From NCBI RefSeq assembly GCF_002895435.1, contig NZ_POYJ01000002.1, forward strand, positions 682,001 through 746,000: a stretch of DNA of 64,000 nt, written 5' to 3'. Made by a program: the position numbers and the translations under genes. This document shows positions 35,331-44,298 of the stretch, one piece after another. The notes beneath the pieces were generated by a model. That model saw nothing but the letters and a program-made list of their open reading frames with translations. It searched no databases and was not told the origin of the DNA. This stretch comes from Aquimarina sediminis. GTDB taxonomy: Bacteria > Bacteroidota > Bacteroidia > Flavobacteriales > Flavobacteriaceae. The first letter of the stretch is position 1. Each line of letters begins with the position of its first letter.

Positions 35331-36638
35331 TTAGAAAGATATCAAACAATCGGGTAGTAGTTTCTTGATTTTTTCTTTCTCAGCATCAGATAGGTTGTTG
35401 CCAGACAAATGTAATGCTTCTAAGTTTTTTATGTCTTTTATGGATTCTGGTAATGAAGATAGTTTATTGTTATCCAGATGGAATTGTTTTAGACTTTTGA
35501 GTTTATTTATTGACTCAGGTAATTCTGATATATTATTGAATGATAATGAAAGGGTTTCTAATTTTTTAAGTTTCTCAAGTGATTTAGGTAATTTTTTTAA
35601 TTGGTTGCTAATTAAGTATAATTGTTGAAGATTTTTAAGTTCGCCAATAGATTCAGGTAGTTCCGTTAGTTCATTTTCTGATAGATACAAGATGTCTACA
35701 TTTTTTTTGTTTAACAGTGCTTTTTGTAAAGAATAGTAACTGTTTTCAAAATTAATAGCACAGTTAGGTAAGAGTTGCTTGCTTTTTTCTTTTTCAGATT
35801 TTGATAGTTTGTTACCTGAGATGTTAAAATCTTTTAGCGAAGTAAGCTTTTGAAGAGTTTTTGGTAGTCCGCTGATTTTGTTAGAGTTGAGGTAAAGTAG
35901 TTTTAATTTAGAGAGATTCCCAAAACTTTCAGGGATATCATCTAACTTATTCTCTTTACAAATTAACCACTCCAGGTTTTTTAGGTCACCAAAAGAATCA
36001 GGTAATTCATCGATTTGGTTATTTGATAGGTTTATAGCTTCTATTTTTTTTAGATTTCCAAATGTATCAGGTAGTCTGGATAGCTGATTTCCTTGTAAAA
36101 GAAGTTCTTGTAGGTTCGATAGGTTGCTAAAAGTATTGGGTAGTTCGGTAAGTTGATTATGTTTTACATCTAGTTTTTTTAAACGTGTAAGCTTACCAAA
36201 AGAATCAGGTAATACTTTGATTTGATTATTTTTTAAAAAGAGCCACCCTAAATTTTCTAGATTGCCAAAAGAATCAGGTAATATTTTGATTTGATTTTCA
36301 GATAATAGTAGTACTTCTATATTTTTCAGGGCACAAAAAGATTCAGGTAAATCAACAAGTTTGTTTTGTTTTAGATTAAGTGTACGTAAGTTTTTTAGAT
36401 TTCCTAAATCATCTGATAGTGTGTGTATTTCATTCCCTTCAAGATTGAGATATTGTAGTTGTTGAAACTGTGTGATCTCCTTAGGTAGTTTTGTGAGTTT
36501 AGAATGGCTGAGGTCTAATTTGTATACTAACTCTTGATTGTCAAGAGCTTCTTGTAATGAGGTGTAAATTTTATTCTTCTGAGCTATTGCTGTTATGCTT
36601 CCTATCAGTACTATTACTATAGTAATTATCTTTCTCAT
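35331..36638 (-). CDS. Secreted leucine-rich repeat protein with two capped LRR modules
   Basis: A 435-residue protein: signal peptide (MRKIITIVIVLIGSITAIAQ), then about 16 LRRs with a 23-residue period and the pattern LxxLPxxFGxLxxLxxLxLxxNxI, like the bacterial and plant intracellular-Ras-type LRRs. It holds two units. Module 1 (about 20-298, eleven repeats) starts with KIYTSLQEAL and ends with LSKSEKEKSKQLLPNCAI. Module 2 (about 299-435, five repeats) starts again with YYSLQKALLNKK and ends LSDAEKEKIKKLLPDCLI. No T9SS C-terminal domain or anchor is seen. It probably binds protein ligands in the periplasm or outside; partner unknown. Confidence 0.88.
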   Translation of the reverse strand: MRKIITIVIVLIGSITAIAQKNKIYTSLQEALDNQELVYKLDLSHSKLTKLPKEITQFQQLQYLNLEGNEIHTLSDDLGNLKNLRTLNLKQNKLVDLPESFCALKNIEVLLLSENQIKILPDSFGNLENLGWLFLKNNQIKVLPDSFGKLTRLKKLDVKHNQLTELPNTFSNLSNLQELLLQGNQLSRLPDTFGNLKKIEAINLSNNQIDELPDSFGDLKNLEWLICKENKLDDIPESFGNLSKLKLLYLNSNKISGLPKTLQKLTSLKDFNISGNKLSKSEKEKSKQLLPNCAINFENSYYSLQKALLNKKNVDILYLSENELTELPESIGELKNLQQLYLISNQLKKLPKSLEKLKKLETLSLSFNNISELPESINKLKSLKQFHLDNNKLSSLPESIKDIKNLEALHLSGNNLSDAEKEKIKKLLPDCLISF

Positions 36639-36919
36639 ACATTAACATTTTTCTATAGAAAACACCATAAAAAGGTATTAAAAAACAGGTAGTATTGTAG
36701 AAAGCACATAAAAATCTTTCTGAATATTCCCTATTGTAAAGTTATTGTTTAATTTCTTACTCATTACCTAAAAACCTTATTTTTTTAATTGTAAAACATG
36801 AGTAGAATATAGTACAAAGATTCAAATCAAATTGAAGTAATAATACACTGCTATTGGTGAAAAACGCTCACTGTTTTCAGGGAGTTTTGTTTTTTTGATG
36901 ATGCAAAAATAACCGAGAA
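36639..36919. other. AT-rich spacer between the two LRR genes
   Basis: 281 bases with no convincing ORF, terminator or exact -7 box for the downstream minus-strand gene. Nothing else recognised. Confidence 0.4.
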
Positions 36920-38680
36920 TTATTGTTTTTGAGGATGCGAAAATATGTTGCATTTTGGGAGATAGCGAATTAACAGTTCTCGTTGCTTAAGAGATAAATA
37001 ATTACGGGTTACATATAAAGTGGTTAATTTGTTAAGTTGATGTAGAGATTCTGGTAGCGAGGTAAAATTGTTTTTGGATAGATATAGACTTTTTAATTTT
37101 TTTAAACTTCCAATGGTTTCAGGCAAGAGGCTAATTTGATTTTTATTTAAATTTAATAATGTAAGGTTGCGTAAATTAGAAAAATCAAAAGGCAGGTTTT
37201 TAAGTTTGTTTTGGTCAACATAAAAGGTCGTGAGGTTGAGCAAGTCACCTATAGATTTTGGGATGCTAGTGAGTTGATTTTTAGAAAGAATTAGCTTTTC
37301 CAGAGATTTTAAGTTTCCAATTGTCGAGGGTAAAGAAGTAAGGTTGTTTTCGCTTAGGTGCAAAGCTTTTAATACTGATAAGTTACCAATAGAATCTGGA
37401 AGAATACAGAGCCTATTTTTACTTAGGTTTAGGGTTTGTAGTGCAGGCAGATTACCTATTGATTTTGGTAAAGATGATAATTTGTTTTCTTGTAAGAAAC
37501 ACGTTGTTAACTGTTGAGCTTTTCCAATTGACAGGGGGAGTTCAGTTAATTCGTTGTTGTTTAGTTCTAATAATTTTAGTTGAGATAACTCACCTATAGA
37601 AGAGGGTAGTGATGCTAACTTATTTTTCTTAAGATTAAGGGTTTTAAGATTTTTTAGATTGCCAAAAGATTCAGGTAAATGTATAATTAGATTACCAAAT
37701 AGGTTAAGATTTTCTAGGGCAATTAAGTTGCCAAAACTATGTGGTAATGTGGTTAATTGGTTATAACTTAGCGTTAATTCTTTCAGTCTATGCAACCCAC
37801 CTATTGCATTTGGTAATTGTTTCAGTTGGTTTTGGTGTAGATGTAAAAACTCTAGAGAGCTTAAATCTTCTATTGTATTTGGTAAGGATGTTAATTCATT
37901 GTTGTATGCTTTTAAATAAACCAGATTGCTAAGATTTCCTATCTCGTTGGGCAAGCTTTTTAGTTTATTACGATCTAGAATTAGAGTTTTTAGGGTAGAT
38001 AAATTTCCAATAGAACTAGGTAATGAAGTGAGTTTGTTTTGATAAAGGTTTAAGACCGATAGGTTTTTTAAGGTTCCAATACAATCAGGTAATTTTACTA
38101 GTTTATTCTCGAAAACTGTTAAGGAATCAAGGTTTTTAAGAGAACATACAGTCTCGGGTAGAGAAGTTAACTCATTCCATTCGAGACGTAATGTCTGAAG
38201 ATTTACAAGGTGTCCTATTGATTTAGGAATATTTGAAATTTTATTCCCTTCAAGCTCTAGTACTTCTAATTTGGATAAATTACTTATAGAATTTGGTAAA
38301 GTGGTAAGTCGGTTTTTGTTTAAAAAGCACTTTTTTAGATTTGATAGATTGCCAAAAGACTTTGGTAATGTGGTGATAATATTGTCACTTAGATCCAGTA
38401 CTTGTAGCTTGGTTAATTGTTTTATTGATGTAGGGAAAAATTCAATTTTATTTCCTTGAGCAAGAAGAGTGTGTAAATTAGGGAAATCTCCGATAGCTGT
38501 TGGTAATTCTGAAATGCTTTTATATGAAAGATCTAATATGTATACTTGATTTTTATCAGCAAGTGCTTCTTTTATAGTTGTAAAAACCTTCTCTTTTTGA
38601 GAGAATATTGTTAGATGAAATAGTGTTAAAGTGAAAAAAAGAAAGCCTGTTTTTTTTGATAAAAAAGAATCCAAAAGCAA
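36920..38680 (-). CDS. Large secreted leucine-rich repeat protein
   Basis: A 586-residue protein with a signal peptide (KKTGFLFFTLTLFHLTIFSQ, cleavage near residue 28). About 23 LRRs of 23 residues follow, each near LxxLPxSIGNLxxLxxLxLxxNxL. The N-cap KVFTTIKEALADKNQVYILD matches the first protein's cap, and the C-terminus LSLKQRELLIRYLPKCNI matches its end cap. A single uninterrupted solenoid, unlike the two-module neighbour. No sorting domain or membrane anchor. The DNA repeats are coding, not a CRISPR. Paralogue of the gene at 35331; the pair likely arose by duplication. Confidence 0.88.
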   Translation of the reverse strand: MLLDSFLSKKTGFLFFTLTLFHLTIFSQKEKVFTTIKEALADKNQVYILDLSYKSISELPTAIGDFPNLHTLLAQGNKIEFFPTSIKQLTKLQVLDLSDNIITTLPKSFGNLSNLKKCFLNKNRLTTLPNSISNLSKLEVLELEGNKISNIPKSIGHLVNLQTLRLEWNELTSLPETVCSLKNLDSLTVFENKLVKLPDCIGTLKNLSVLNLYQNKLTSLPSSIGNLSTLKTLILDRNKLKSLPNEIGNLSNLVYLKAYNNELTSLPNTIEDLSSLEFLHLHQNQLKQLPNAIGGLHRLKELTLSYNQLTTLPHSFGNLIALENLNLFGNLIIHLPESFGNLKNLKTLNLKKNKLASLPSSIGELSQLKLLELNNNELTELPLSIGKAQQLTTCFLQENKLSSLPKSIGNLPALQTLNLSKNRLCILPDSIGNLSVLKALHLSENNLTSLPSTIGNLKSLEKLILSKNQLTSIPKSIGDLLNLTTFYVDQNKLKNLPFDFSNLRNLTLLNLNKNQISLLPETIGSLKKLKSLYLSKNNFTSLPESLHQLNKLTTLYVTRNYLSLKQRELLIRYLPKCNIFSHPQKQ

Positions 38681-38826
38681 AGTGTTTTATTTATACAAAG
38701 ATCAAAAAAAACAAATAGCTTGAAAAGCGTTTTATAACAATTTAAAAAAGGAAATTACTTGTATGATTATTGTAAGGTTTATAGATTAGGATAGTCTAAT
38801 AAGTAGTAAAGTACAAAAGGATAGAA

Positions 38827-39444
38827 TTGATGAAAAATAAAACCGTTAAAATGGTATCAGAGTATATCGAAGAAGGAATAAATGACTCATATAGTTATCA
38901 GGAATATAAAGACTTGGTGAGTAGTTTATTAGCTGAGGGAAAATCTACAGGTCATGAGCAATCAGAGGCATTAACCAATTATAGTAAGCTTAATGATCGT
39001 AGGATGAAAAGATGGGATAAAACCTTGAAAATTAGTAAATCTATAGCAGATTCTTTTTCGAATGCTGATCTAAATATAACCTGGGTGGTGTTAACAGAAG
39101 GATGGTGTGGAGACGCAGCTCATATACTACCAGTTTTGAATATGCTTGCAGAACTAAATGATGGCATAGATTTAAAAATTGTGTTAAGAGACGATCATGA
39201 TGAGCTGATGAGTAATTTTTTGACCAATGGAGGGAAATCGATACCCAAACTTATTGCCTATGATAAAGAAAATAAAGAGGTAATAAACTCTTGGGGGCCC
39301 AGACCATCAGTAGCCACTCAAATGGTAAATGAATATAAACACAAACATGGTAGCTTAGATTCAGATTTTAAACAGGATTTACAGGTTTGGTATAATAAGG
39401 ATAAGGGCGCAAATATTGCCGAAGACCTGCTTAATTTATTGTAA
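38827..39444 (+). CDS. Thioredoxin family protein
   Basis: A 205-residue cytoplasmic protein (no signal peptide) with a thioredoxin fold in about residues 75-175. The redox site reads TEGWCGDAAHILPVL, so only the first Cys of the CxxC motif is present. The cis-proline loop is GGKSIPKLIAYD. An N-terminal helical part (about 1-70) precedes the fold. This single-Cys form recurs in flavobacteria. It may work with glutathione-like thiols or serve a non-disulphide role. It converges on the next gene with two bases between stops. Confidence 0.87.
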   Translation: MMKNKTVKMVSEYIEEGINDSYSYQEYKDLVSSLLAEGKSTGHEQSEALTNYSKLNDRRMKRWDKTLKISKSIADSFSNADLNITWVVLTEGWCGDAAHILPVLNMLAELNDGIDLKIVLRDDHDELMSNFLTNGGKSIPKLIAYDKENKEVINSWGPRPSVATQMVNEYKHKHGSLDSDFKQDLQVWYNKDKGANIAEDLLNLL

Positions 39445-39446
39445 TA

Positions 39447-40139
39447 TTAAGATCCATAATTAAAGTAATAGGTAATAGAACCTTTCTGTTCTTCAATGTC
39501 AGAGCGAGAAAATAGAGCTTGTCGGGCATAATCAAGCGCGTTGTCAAATAAGCATTCGTTTCGCGTAGTAGAGTTTTTCTTATCAATTTTGGTATTGATA
39601 ACATATCCATTTTGATTCACTTCAATTTTTACAACTACTTTACCACTTCCGTTGCAAGTGTATACAGGGTTAGGAAGATCTACTGCCTTTCTGTTTTTTA
39701 AATTGTAAGTAAGAGAACTGTTTCTGTTGTTGCTCTCTTCTTCTTCAGATTTTGGCTTCTCTTTTTTCTCGTTTTCTTTTTCCTCTTCATCATCAAGGGC
39801 TACTTCACTATCATCAGTTTTAAGTTCCTGGCTTTCTTCTGCCGCGGTTTCAGTTTCAGTTAGAGATTTAATTCGTTGCTCGAATTCATCATGATCTTCA
39901 AAATCTTCGTTATATGCAGAATGTGTTCTTTTGCCCTCTACGAGTTGTCGGTCTTCTTGGGCTATTAGCTCTTCTTCAGGCTGTTCTTCATCCAAAAGGA
40001 ATTCTTCAGGTATCTCCATCAAAATTTCAGATTGCTCCTTTTGCTTATTCATCATATTGATGTTATAAAGACTTAGAACAACAATTCCCATCAGCATCGA
40101 AGTGATAATCAGAGCTTTATGTTTTTCTATAAATTCCAT
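39447..40139 (-). CDS. Membrane-anchored protein with a TonB-like C-terminal domain
   Basis: A 230-residue protein: short cytoplasmic start, one membrane helix (ALIITSMLMGIVVLSLYNI, about 9-27), then a long, highly acidic linker (Glu/Asp-rich, about 35-155). The C-terminal domain (about 160-230) has GSGKVVVKIEVNQNGYV and the YARQALF helix, resembling the TonB C-terminal fold. The linker is acidic instead of the Pro/Lys-rich one of classical TonB. It lies next to truB-uppP on the same strand. It may transfer energy to outer-membrane proteins, but that is inference. Confidence 0.65.
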   Translation of the reverse strand: MEFIEKHKALIITSMLMGIVVLSLYNINMMNKQKEQSEILMEIPEEFLLDEEQPEEELIAQEDRQLVEGKRTHSAYNEDFEDHDEFEQRIKSLTETETAAEESQELKTDDSEVALDDEEEKENEKKEKPKSEEEESNNRNSSLTYNLKNRKAVDLPNPVYTCNGSGKVVVKIEVNQNGYVINTKIDKKNSTTRNECLFDNALDYARQALFSRSDIEEQKGSITYYFNYGS

Positions 40140-40172
40140 AGGTATCTATAACTAATTTTATTCTACATTATT

Positions 40173-40880
40173 TTATGTAGCTTCAATTTTTGATTGTAAC
40201 TGACTCTCGAAAGCATCAACACTAATAGCATCTTCAACAGAAAATGCACCTATTTTAGTTCTTCTTAAACCAGTTAAATGAGCCCCGCTATCTAATTTTT
40301 TTCCAAAATCATGTGCCAATGATCGTATATACGTTCCTTTACCACAGACCACTCTAAAATCTACTTCTGGCAAGTCAATTCTAGTAATTTCGAATTCGGT
40401 TATTGATATTTTTCGTGGTCTAATTTCTACTGCTTCACCTTCTCTGGCATATTCATACAATCGTTTTCCATCTTTTTTTAATGCAGAAAAAACCGGAGGA
40501 TATTGTTCGATTTCTCCAATAAAATCGATAGTTGCATTTTTAATCATTTCTTCAGAAATATGACCAATAGAGAAAGTTTGGTCTATTTCGGTCTCGAGGT
40601 CGTATGATGGTGTAGTTGCTCCCAACTTAAGAGTGCCTGTATACTCTTTAATTTGACCCTGAAATTCTTGTATACGTTTAGTAAATTTTCCTGTACAGAT
40701 AATTAATAACCCAGAAGCAAGGGGATCAAGTGTTCCTGCATGACCAACTTTTATCTTTTTTATATTAAAGTTTTTTCGAATAAGCCAACGAAGTTTGTTT
40801 ACAACCTGGAAAGATGTCCATTGTAATGATTTGTCAATCAATAAGATTTGACCGTCTTTATAATCTTGTTCGGTTAGCAT
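40173..40880 (-). CDS. truB: tRNA pseudouridine(55) synthase TruB
   Basis: Makes pseudouridine 55 in the T loop of tRNAs. The 235 residues hold GQILLIDKSLQWTSFQVVNK, KVGHAGTLDPLASGLLIICTG with the catalytic Asp at about residue 52, YPPVFSALKKDGKRLYEYAR and CGKGTYIRSLAHDFG. No C-terminal PUA extension is seen. It lies 11 bases after uppP in a conserved flavobacterial order (DUF3098-uppP-truB). Confidence 0.96.
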   Translation of the reverse strand: MLTEQDYKDGQILLIDKSLQWTSFQVVNKLRWLIRKNFNIKKIKVGHAGTLDPLASGLLIICTGKFTKRIQEFQGQIKEYTGTLKLGATTPSYDLETEIDQTFSIGHISEEMIKNATIDFIGEIEQYPPVFSALKKDGKRLYEYAREGEAVEIRPRKISITEFEITRIDLPEVDFRVVCGKGTYIRSLAHDFGKKLDSGAHLTGLRRTKIGAFSVEDAISVDAFESQLQSKIEAT

Positions 40881-40891
40881 TATAGGTGGGG

Positions 40892-41686
40892 CTATTTAAT
40901 AAAACCAAAACTGATGGCTAATAAGCCAACAACAGTACAATATACGGCAAAATAAGTTAATTTGCTTCTTTTTACCAATGAAATCATCCATGTACAGGCA
41001 AAAAGCCCTGAAACAAAAGCAGCGATAAAGCCAAGTGCTATTGGAATACTGTTTTGAGATGAAAACGACAGATCTCCACTAAGAACATCTTTTGCAATTT
41101 TTCCAAAAATTAAAGGAATTACCATTAAAAAAGAAAATCGAGCAGCTTTAGTTTTGTCATTACCTAGTAAAACAGAAGTAGAAATTGTTGCTCCACTTCT
41201 TGAAATCCCTGGTAACATTGCAATAGCTTGTGAAATACCAATTACAAGTGCATTAGAACTGCTAACTGGTTTTTCGGTGTTTTTTGCCTTATCAGCCAAC
41301 CACAAAAGGACCGCCGTGATAAGAAGCATAAAACCTACAAACATAATATTACTACCAAAAAGTTGTTCTAATTGTTCTTCAAAAAATAATCCGACTATAA
41401 CTGCTGGTATCATAGAAATAATGATCTTAAGAGAAAAGAAGGTTTCTTCATTTTTTTTGAAACTCAATAATCCTTTTATAATGTCCAAGATGTCTTTTCT
41501 AAAGATAACTATTGTACTAAGTGCTGTTGCAAAATGAAGAACTACAGTAAAAAGAAGAGATTCTTCAGGTACACTATTATCACCTAAAATAGCTTTGCCA
41601 ATTTCAAGATGTCCGCTGGAAGAAACGGGTAGGAATTCGGTTAGACCTTGCACTATTCCTAAAATAATCGCATCAATAATTTCCAT
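40892..41686 (-). CDS. uppP: Undecaprenyl-diphosphate phosphatase UppP
   Basis: Integral inner-membrane enzyme (264 residues, about eight spans) that recycles the lipid carrier of cell-wall synthesis. The active-site segments are GIVQGLTEFLPVSSSGHLEI near the N-terminus and MLPGISRSGATIS in the middle. The ATG at 41686 gives the usual short N-terminus MEIIDAIILG. It sits between DUF3098 and truB. Confidence 0.96.
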   Translation of the reverse strand: MEIIDAIILGIVQGLTEFLPVSSSGHLEIGKAILGDNSVPEESLLFTVVLHFATALSTIVIFRKDILDIIKGLLSFKKNEETFFSLKIIISMIPAVIVGLFFEEQLEQLFGSNIMFVGFMLLITAVLLWLADKAKNTEKPVSSSNALVIGISQAIAMLPGISRSGATISTSVLLGNDKTKAARFSFLMVIPLIFGKIAKDVLSGDLSFSSQNSIPIALGFIAAFVSGLFACTWMISLVKRSKLTYFAVYCTVVGLLAISFGFIK

Positions 41687-41750
41687 ATAAGATATTGGAT
41701 TTTCTTAAATTTGATACAAATATATAACTACCGTAAAATAAAATGTTGAA

Positions 41751-42023
41751 TTACTGTTTTTTCTTCTTATCAGGGTTCAGTAAAATGGCATAAACTTCAA
41801 TTCCAAAACCTATCAAAACAATTGTAGGTGCCAACCTAATCCTTCTGAAGTTATAAATCTCGGGATTAAAAACATTAGGGTCATCACTTCCGCCACCAGC
41901 CATAAGGATAAAGCCAAGAGCAATTACACCAATTCCAATCGCCATAAAGACATAGTTCTTTTTTCCGAAAACAAAATCGGGTTTTGGAGGAGTATTTTTA
42001 TTGGATTGTTTTTTGGTGCTCAT
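41751..42023 (-). CDS. DUF3098 membrane protein
   Basis: A 90-residue protein: basic N-terminus (STKKQSNKNTPPKPDFVFGK), two membrane spans (about 28-48 and 65-83) separated by GGGSDDPNVFNPEIYNFRRI, and a Lys-rich end. This matches the DUF3098 family, usually encoded between ftsX and uppP. I start it at the ATG at 42023; three further residues are possible. It overlaps the end of the upstream gene by 26 bases. Confidence 0.88.
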   Translation of the reverse strand: MSTKKQSNKNTPPKPDFVFGKKNYVFMAIGIGVIALGFILMAGGGSDDPNVFNPEIYNFRRIRLAPTIVLIGFGIEVYAILLNPDKKKKQ

Positions 42024-42405
42024 CGTTTTCAATTTCGTTAAATATCACTTGATCATCAATCATTAACTTGGATATATGTCCCATGTTTTTATCTCGGGTA
42101 AATATAGTCCATCTTTTTATAGCATACAAAGTAACGGATTTATTAAAAATATCTGAACGCAATTGCTCCAAATTTAAGTTGTATTTGAGTCCCCGGTTAA
42201 TATAATAGTAATGCGTGTCACCCTTAAGAGTGATTACAATATCAAAACCAGAACTTTCTTTAACCTCAGTAACTACACCGCTAATTTTCATAACATCGTC
42301 TGGTTGAACATTTCGAACAGGTCTAAAGGTTTGAATGACTACGACCATAAACGCCACAAAGATCGTAAAGACAATTGAGAGATATATTTTTCCAGTTTTT
42401 CCCAA
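41998..42405 (-). CDS. Membrane-anchored hypothetical protein
   Basis: A 135-residue protein I cannot assign. A basic N-terminus and one membrane span (IYLSIVFTIFVAFMVVVIQTF, about 7-27) are followed by a soluble domain of alternating strands: DVMKISGVVTEVKESSGFDI, VITLKGDTHYYYINRG and SVTLYAIKRWTIF. The strand pattern could be a small OB-like barrel, but this is a guess. It precedes and overlaps the DUF3098 gene, so it shares an operon with uppP and truB. Confidence 0.7.
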   Translation of the reverse strand: MGKTGKIYLSIVFTIFVAFMVVVIQTFRPVRNVQPDDVMKISGVVTEVKESSGFDIVITLKGDTHYYYINRGLKYNLNLEQLRSDIFNKSVTLYAIKRWTIFTRDKNMGHISKLMIDDQVIFNEIENDEHQKTIQ

Positions 42406-42771
42406 GGTAAAAAATTATTAGATGTATTTTTCTAAAAAGTGGTCTGCAGATTTTAGGTAAATACTTTATTGTTAACGAAATGATTAGTTATATAATTTTC
42501 TTCTCTTCAAAATGGTTTGATTTTTTTGATAAAAAAGAAATACTATGCTTTTAGGTTCGAATTCAAATTTAAAAATTATTTAATTTTTTGCTTCTTTCTG
42601 ATTACCTTTTTTTGATAAAAGGTTATCTGTTCTCTTCTTTGGGATGTAAAAACATTTTATACTATAGATTATACATTTTATACTATTAAGACGTCTTTTT
42701 GTATGATATAATAAAAACCTAATGCCTTGTTGAGGTAAATTCGTAAAATCTTAACATAAACTCAAACAACC
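42406..42771. other. 366-base intergenic stretch before the CAP-domain gene
   Basis: Very AT-rich divergent region. I see short T/A tracts and a TTCGAATT palindrome near 42557 but no exact TAnnTTTG box next to either start, no terminator and no ORF of note. Confidence 0.4.
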
Positions 42772-44181
42772 ATGAAAAAAATCATTTTAATTTTATTTGC
42801 GTGGGTATCATTAGCCTATTCGTATTCTCCTAAAATAAACACCTTGGAAAGGTTTAGTAATACTGGAGGAGAAAATAATGTTTCAGAAATTATAAACAAT
42901 TCTAACATTTTGAACCCCTTAAGTGTTAATTGTTCTGAAGTGATAGTGGACATTGTCTTTGATAGATATCGATCAGAAACCAGTTGGAAAATAGAAAATG
43001 GTAGTGGGCAAATTATGCTATCTGGAAGAGGTACTTCAAATTCACCGAGTAGTGTTTCACAAAACGTATGTCTTGAAAATGGGAATTATACTTTTGTGAT
43101 AGATGACACGTATGGTGATGGGATTTGCTGTAGGTATGGAGAAGGATCATACACCGTTTCATTAAACGGAACAGTGCTTGCTTCTGGAGGTTCATTTAGA
43201 TACTCAGAATCCAAAGTATTTACTATTGGTCAAGCCTTACCACCTCCAAATCCATTTAATTTGACTGCTTCGGATATTAAAGCTAATTCAATGCGCCTAA
43301 GTTGGGAAGCACAAGGAGAAATTACGAATCAAACTACTTTTGATATTTATAATAATAATGAAATCATCAAGAGTATAGAGGGAATTGAGACCACAACATC
43401 TCTAACCGGTTTAGTACCAGAAACATCATATAATCTTTCTGTAAGAGCTAAGAATATTCAAGGAGATTTGTCTGAATTTTCAAACAGTATTACCGTAAGT
43501 ACTCTGGCGGATAACAATGGCGGTGGAGTTTCTCAGGAAATGCAGGAACTTTTAAGTTTAGTTAATCAAGCAAGAGAAGCAGAAGGGGTGCATCCTTTGA
43601 CAATTAATACTAAATTAACAGCGGCTGCCGAGTTTCATGCCAATGACATGAATAATAATGGCTTTTTCTCACATACAGGATCTAATGGGTCTAGTGTATC
43701 TGATAGAGTTAATGATCAGGGATATTCTTGGAGAAGAGTGGCAGAAAATATCGCAAAAGGACAACGTAACCCTCAAGAAGTTCATGATGCATGGATGAAC
43801 AGTAGTGGACATAGAAGAAATATCTTAAATAGTGGTTATACAGAAATAGGACTAGCGAGAGTTGCAAGTTATTGGGTTCAGGTATTTGCAGCGCCTTCAG
43901 GTGCAGCCTCTTCACGTAGTAATGCTATTGTAATGGAACAATTTGAACCAAAACAGTTTGATATGTACCCTAATCTATTACAAGGAGATCAGAATAAAAT
44001 TACCGTAGTTGGTCATGATGGGAATACTGCATATCAAGTTTATAGCCTAACAGGAATGATAATGTCTCAAGGAAAAGTAGAAAATGGTACTGTAGAATTG
44101 AATGATCTGTCATCAGGAATATATCTGGTGAAATTTGTTATGAATCAGAAAGTTATTACTAAGCGATTAGTGAAAAAGTAG
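42772..44181 (+). CDS. Secreted CAP-domain protein with T9SS sorting domain
   Basis: A 469-residue exported protein. Order: signal peptide (KKIILILFAWVSLAYS), a beta domain (about 50-150, NGNYTFVIDDTYGDGICCRYG) often found on secreted flavobacterial proteins, a fibronectin type III domain (about 160-245) and a CAP/SCP-like domain (about 255-380). The CAP part reads LVNQAREAEGVHPLTINTKL, AAAEFHANDMNNNGFFSHTG, AENIAKGQ, HDAWMNSSGHRRNILNSGY; its two His and two Glu could form the CAP cavity. A T9SS type A C-terminal domain (about 395-469) ends SGIYLVKFVMNQKVITKRLV. Likely secreted and surface-attached; activity unknown. Confidence 0.92.
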   Translation: MKKIILILFAWVSLAYSYSPKINTLERFSNTGGENNVSEIINNSNILNPLSVNCSEVIVDIVFDRYRSETSWKIENGSGQIMLSGRGTSNSPSSVSQNVCLENGNYTFVIDDTYGDGICCRYGEGSYTVSLNGTVLASGGSFRYSESKVFTIGQALPPPNPFNLTASDIKANSMRLSWEAQGEITNQTTFDIYNNNEIIKSIEGIETTTSLTGLVPETSYNLSVRAKNIQGDLSEFSNSITVSTLADNNGGGVSQEMQELLSLVNQAREAEGVHPLTINTKLTAAAEFHANDMNNNGFFSHTGSNGSSVSDRVNDQGYSWRRVAENIAKGQRNPQEVHDAWMNSSGHRRNILNSGYTEIGLARVASYWVQVFAAPSGAASSRSNAIVMEQFEPKQFDMYPNLLQGDQNKITVVGHDGNTAYQVYSLTGMIMSQGKVENGTVELNDLSSGIYLVKFVMNQKVITKRLVKK

Positions 44182-44216
44182 GTTATAGTGCCTCAATATA
44201 ATATCGTATTAACTTA

Positions 44217-44252
44217 ATCGGATCCTCAATAGAGGGTCTGATTTTGTTTTAG
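44217..44252 (+). terminator. Intrinsic terminator after the CAP-domain gene
   Basis: ATCGGATCCTC (44217-44227) pairs with GAGGGTCTGAT (44232-44242), eleven pairs including two G-T wobbles, followed by a T-rich run. Confidence 0.7.
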
Positions 44253-44298
44253 GTCACTGCAAAGCATTTTTCCCTTAGAAAAGGAAAACCCACTTGAG

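Noticed and set aside
35331..38680. Dense DNA-level repetition that might suggest a CRISPR or satellite array
   Set aside because: The period is about 69 bases in frame and encodes LRR units, so it is coding repetition.
42551..42566. GGTTCGAATTC, reminiscent of a tRNA T loop
   Set aside because: The surrounding 70 bases give no acceptor, D or anticodon arms; it is a TTCGAA palindrome in AT-rich DNA.
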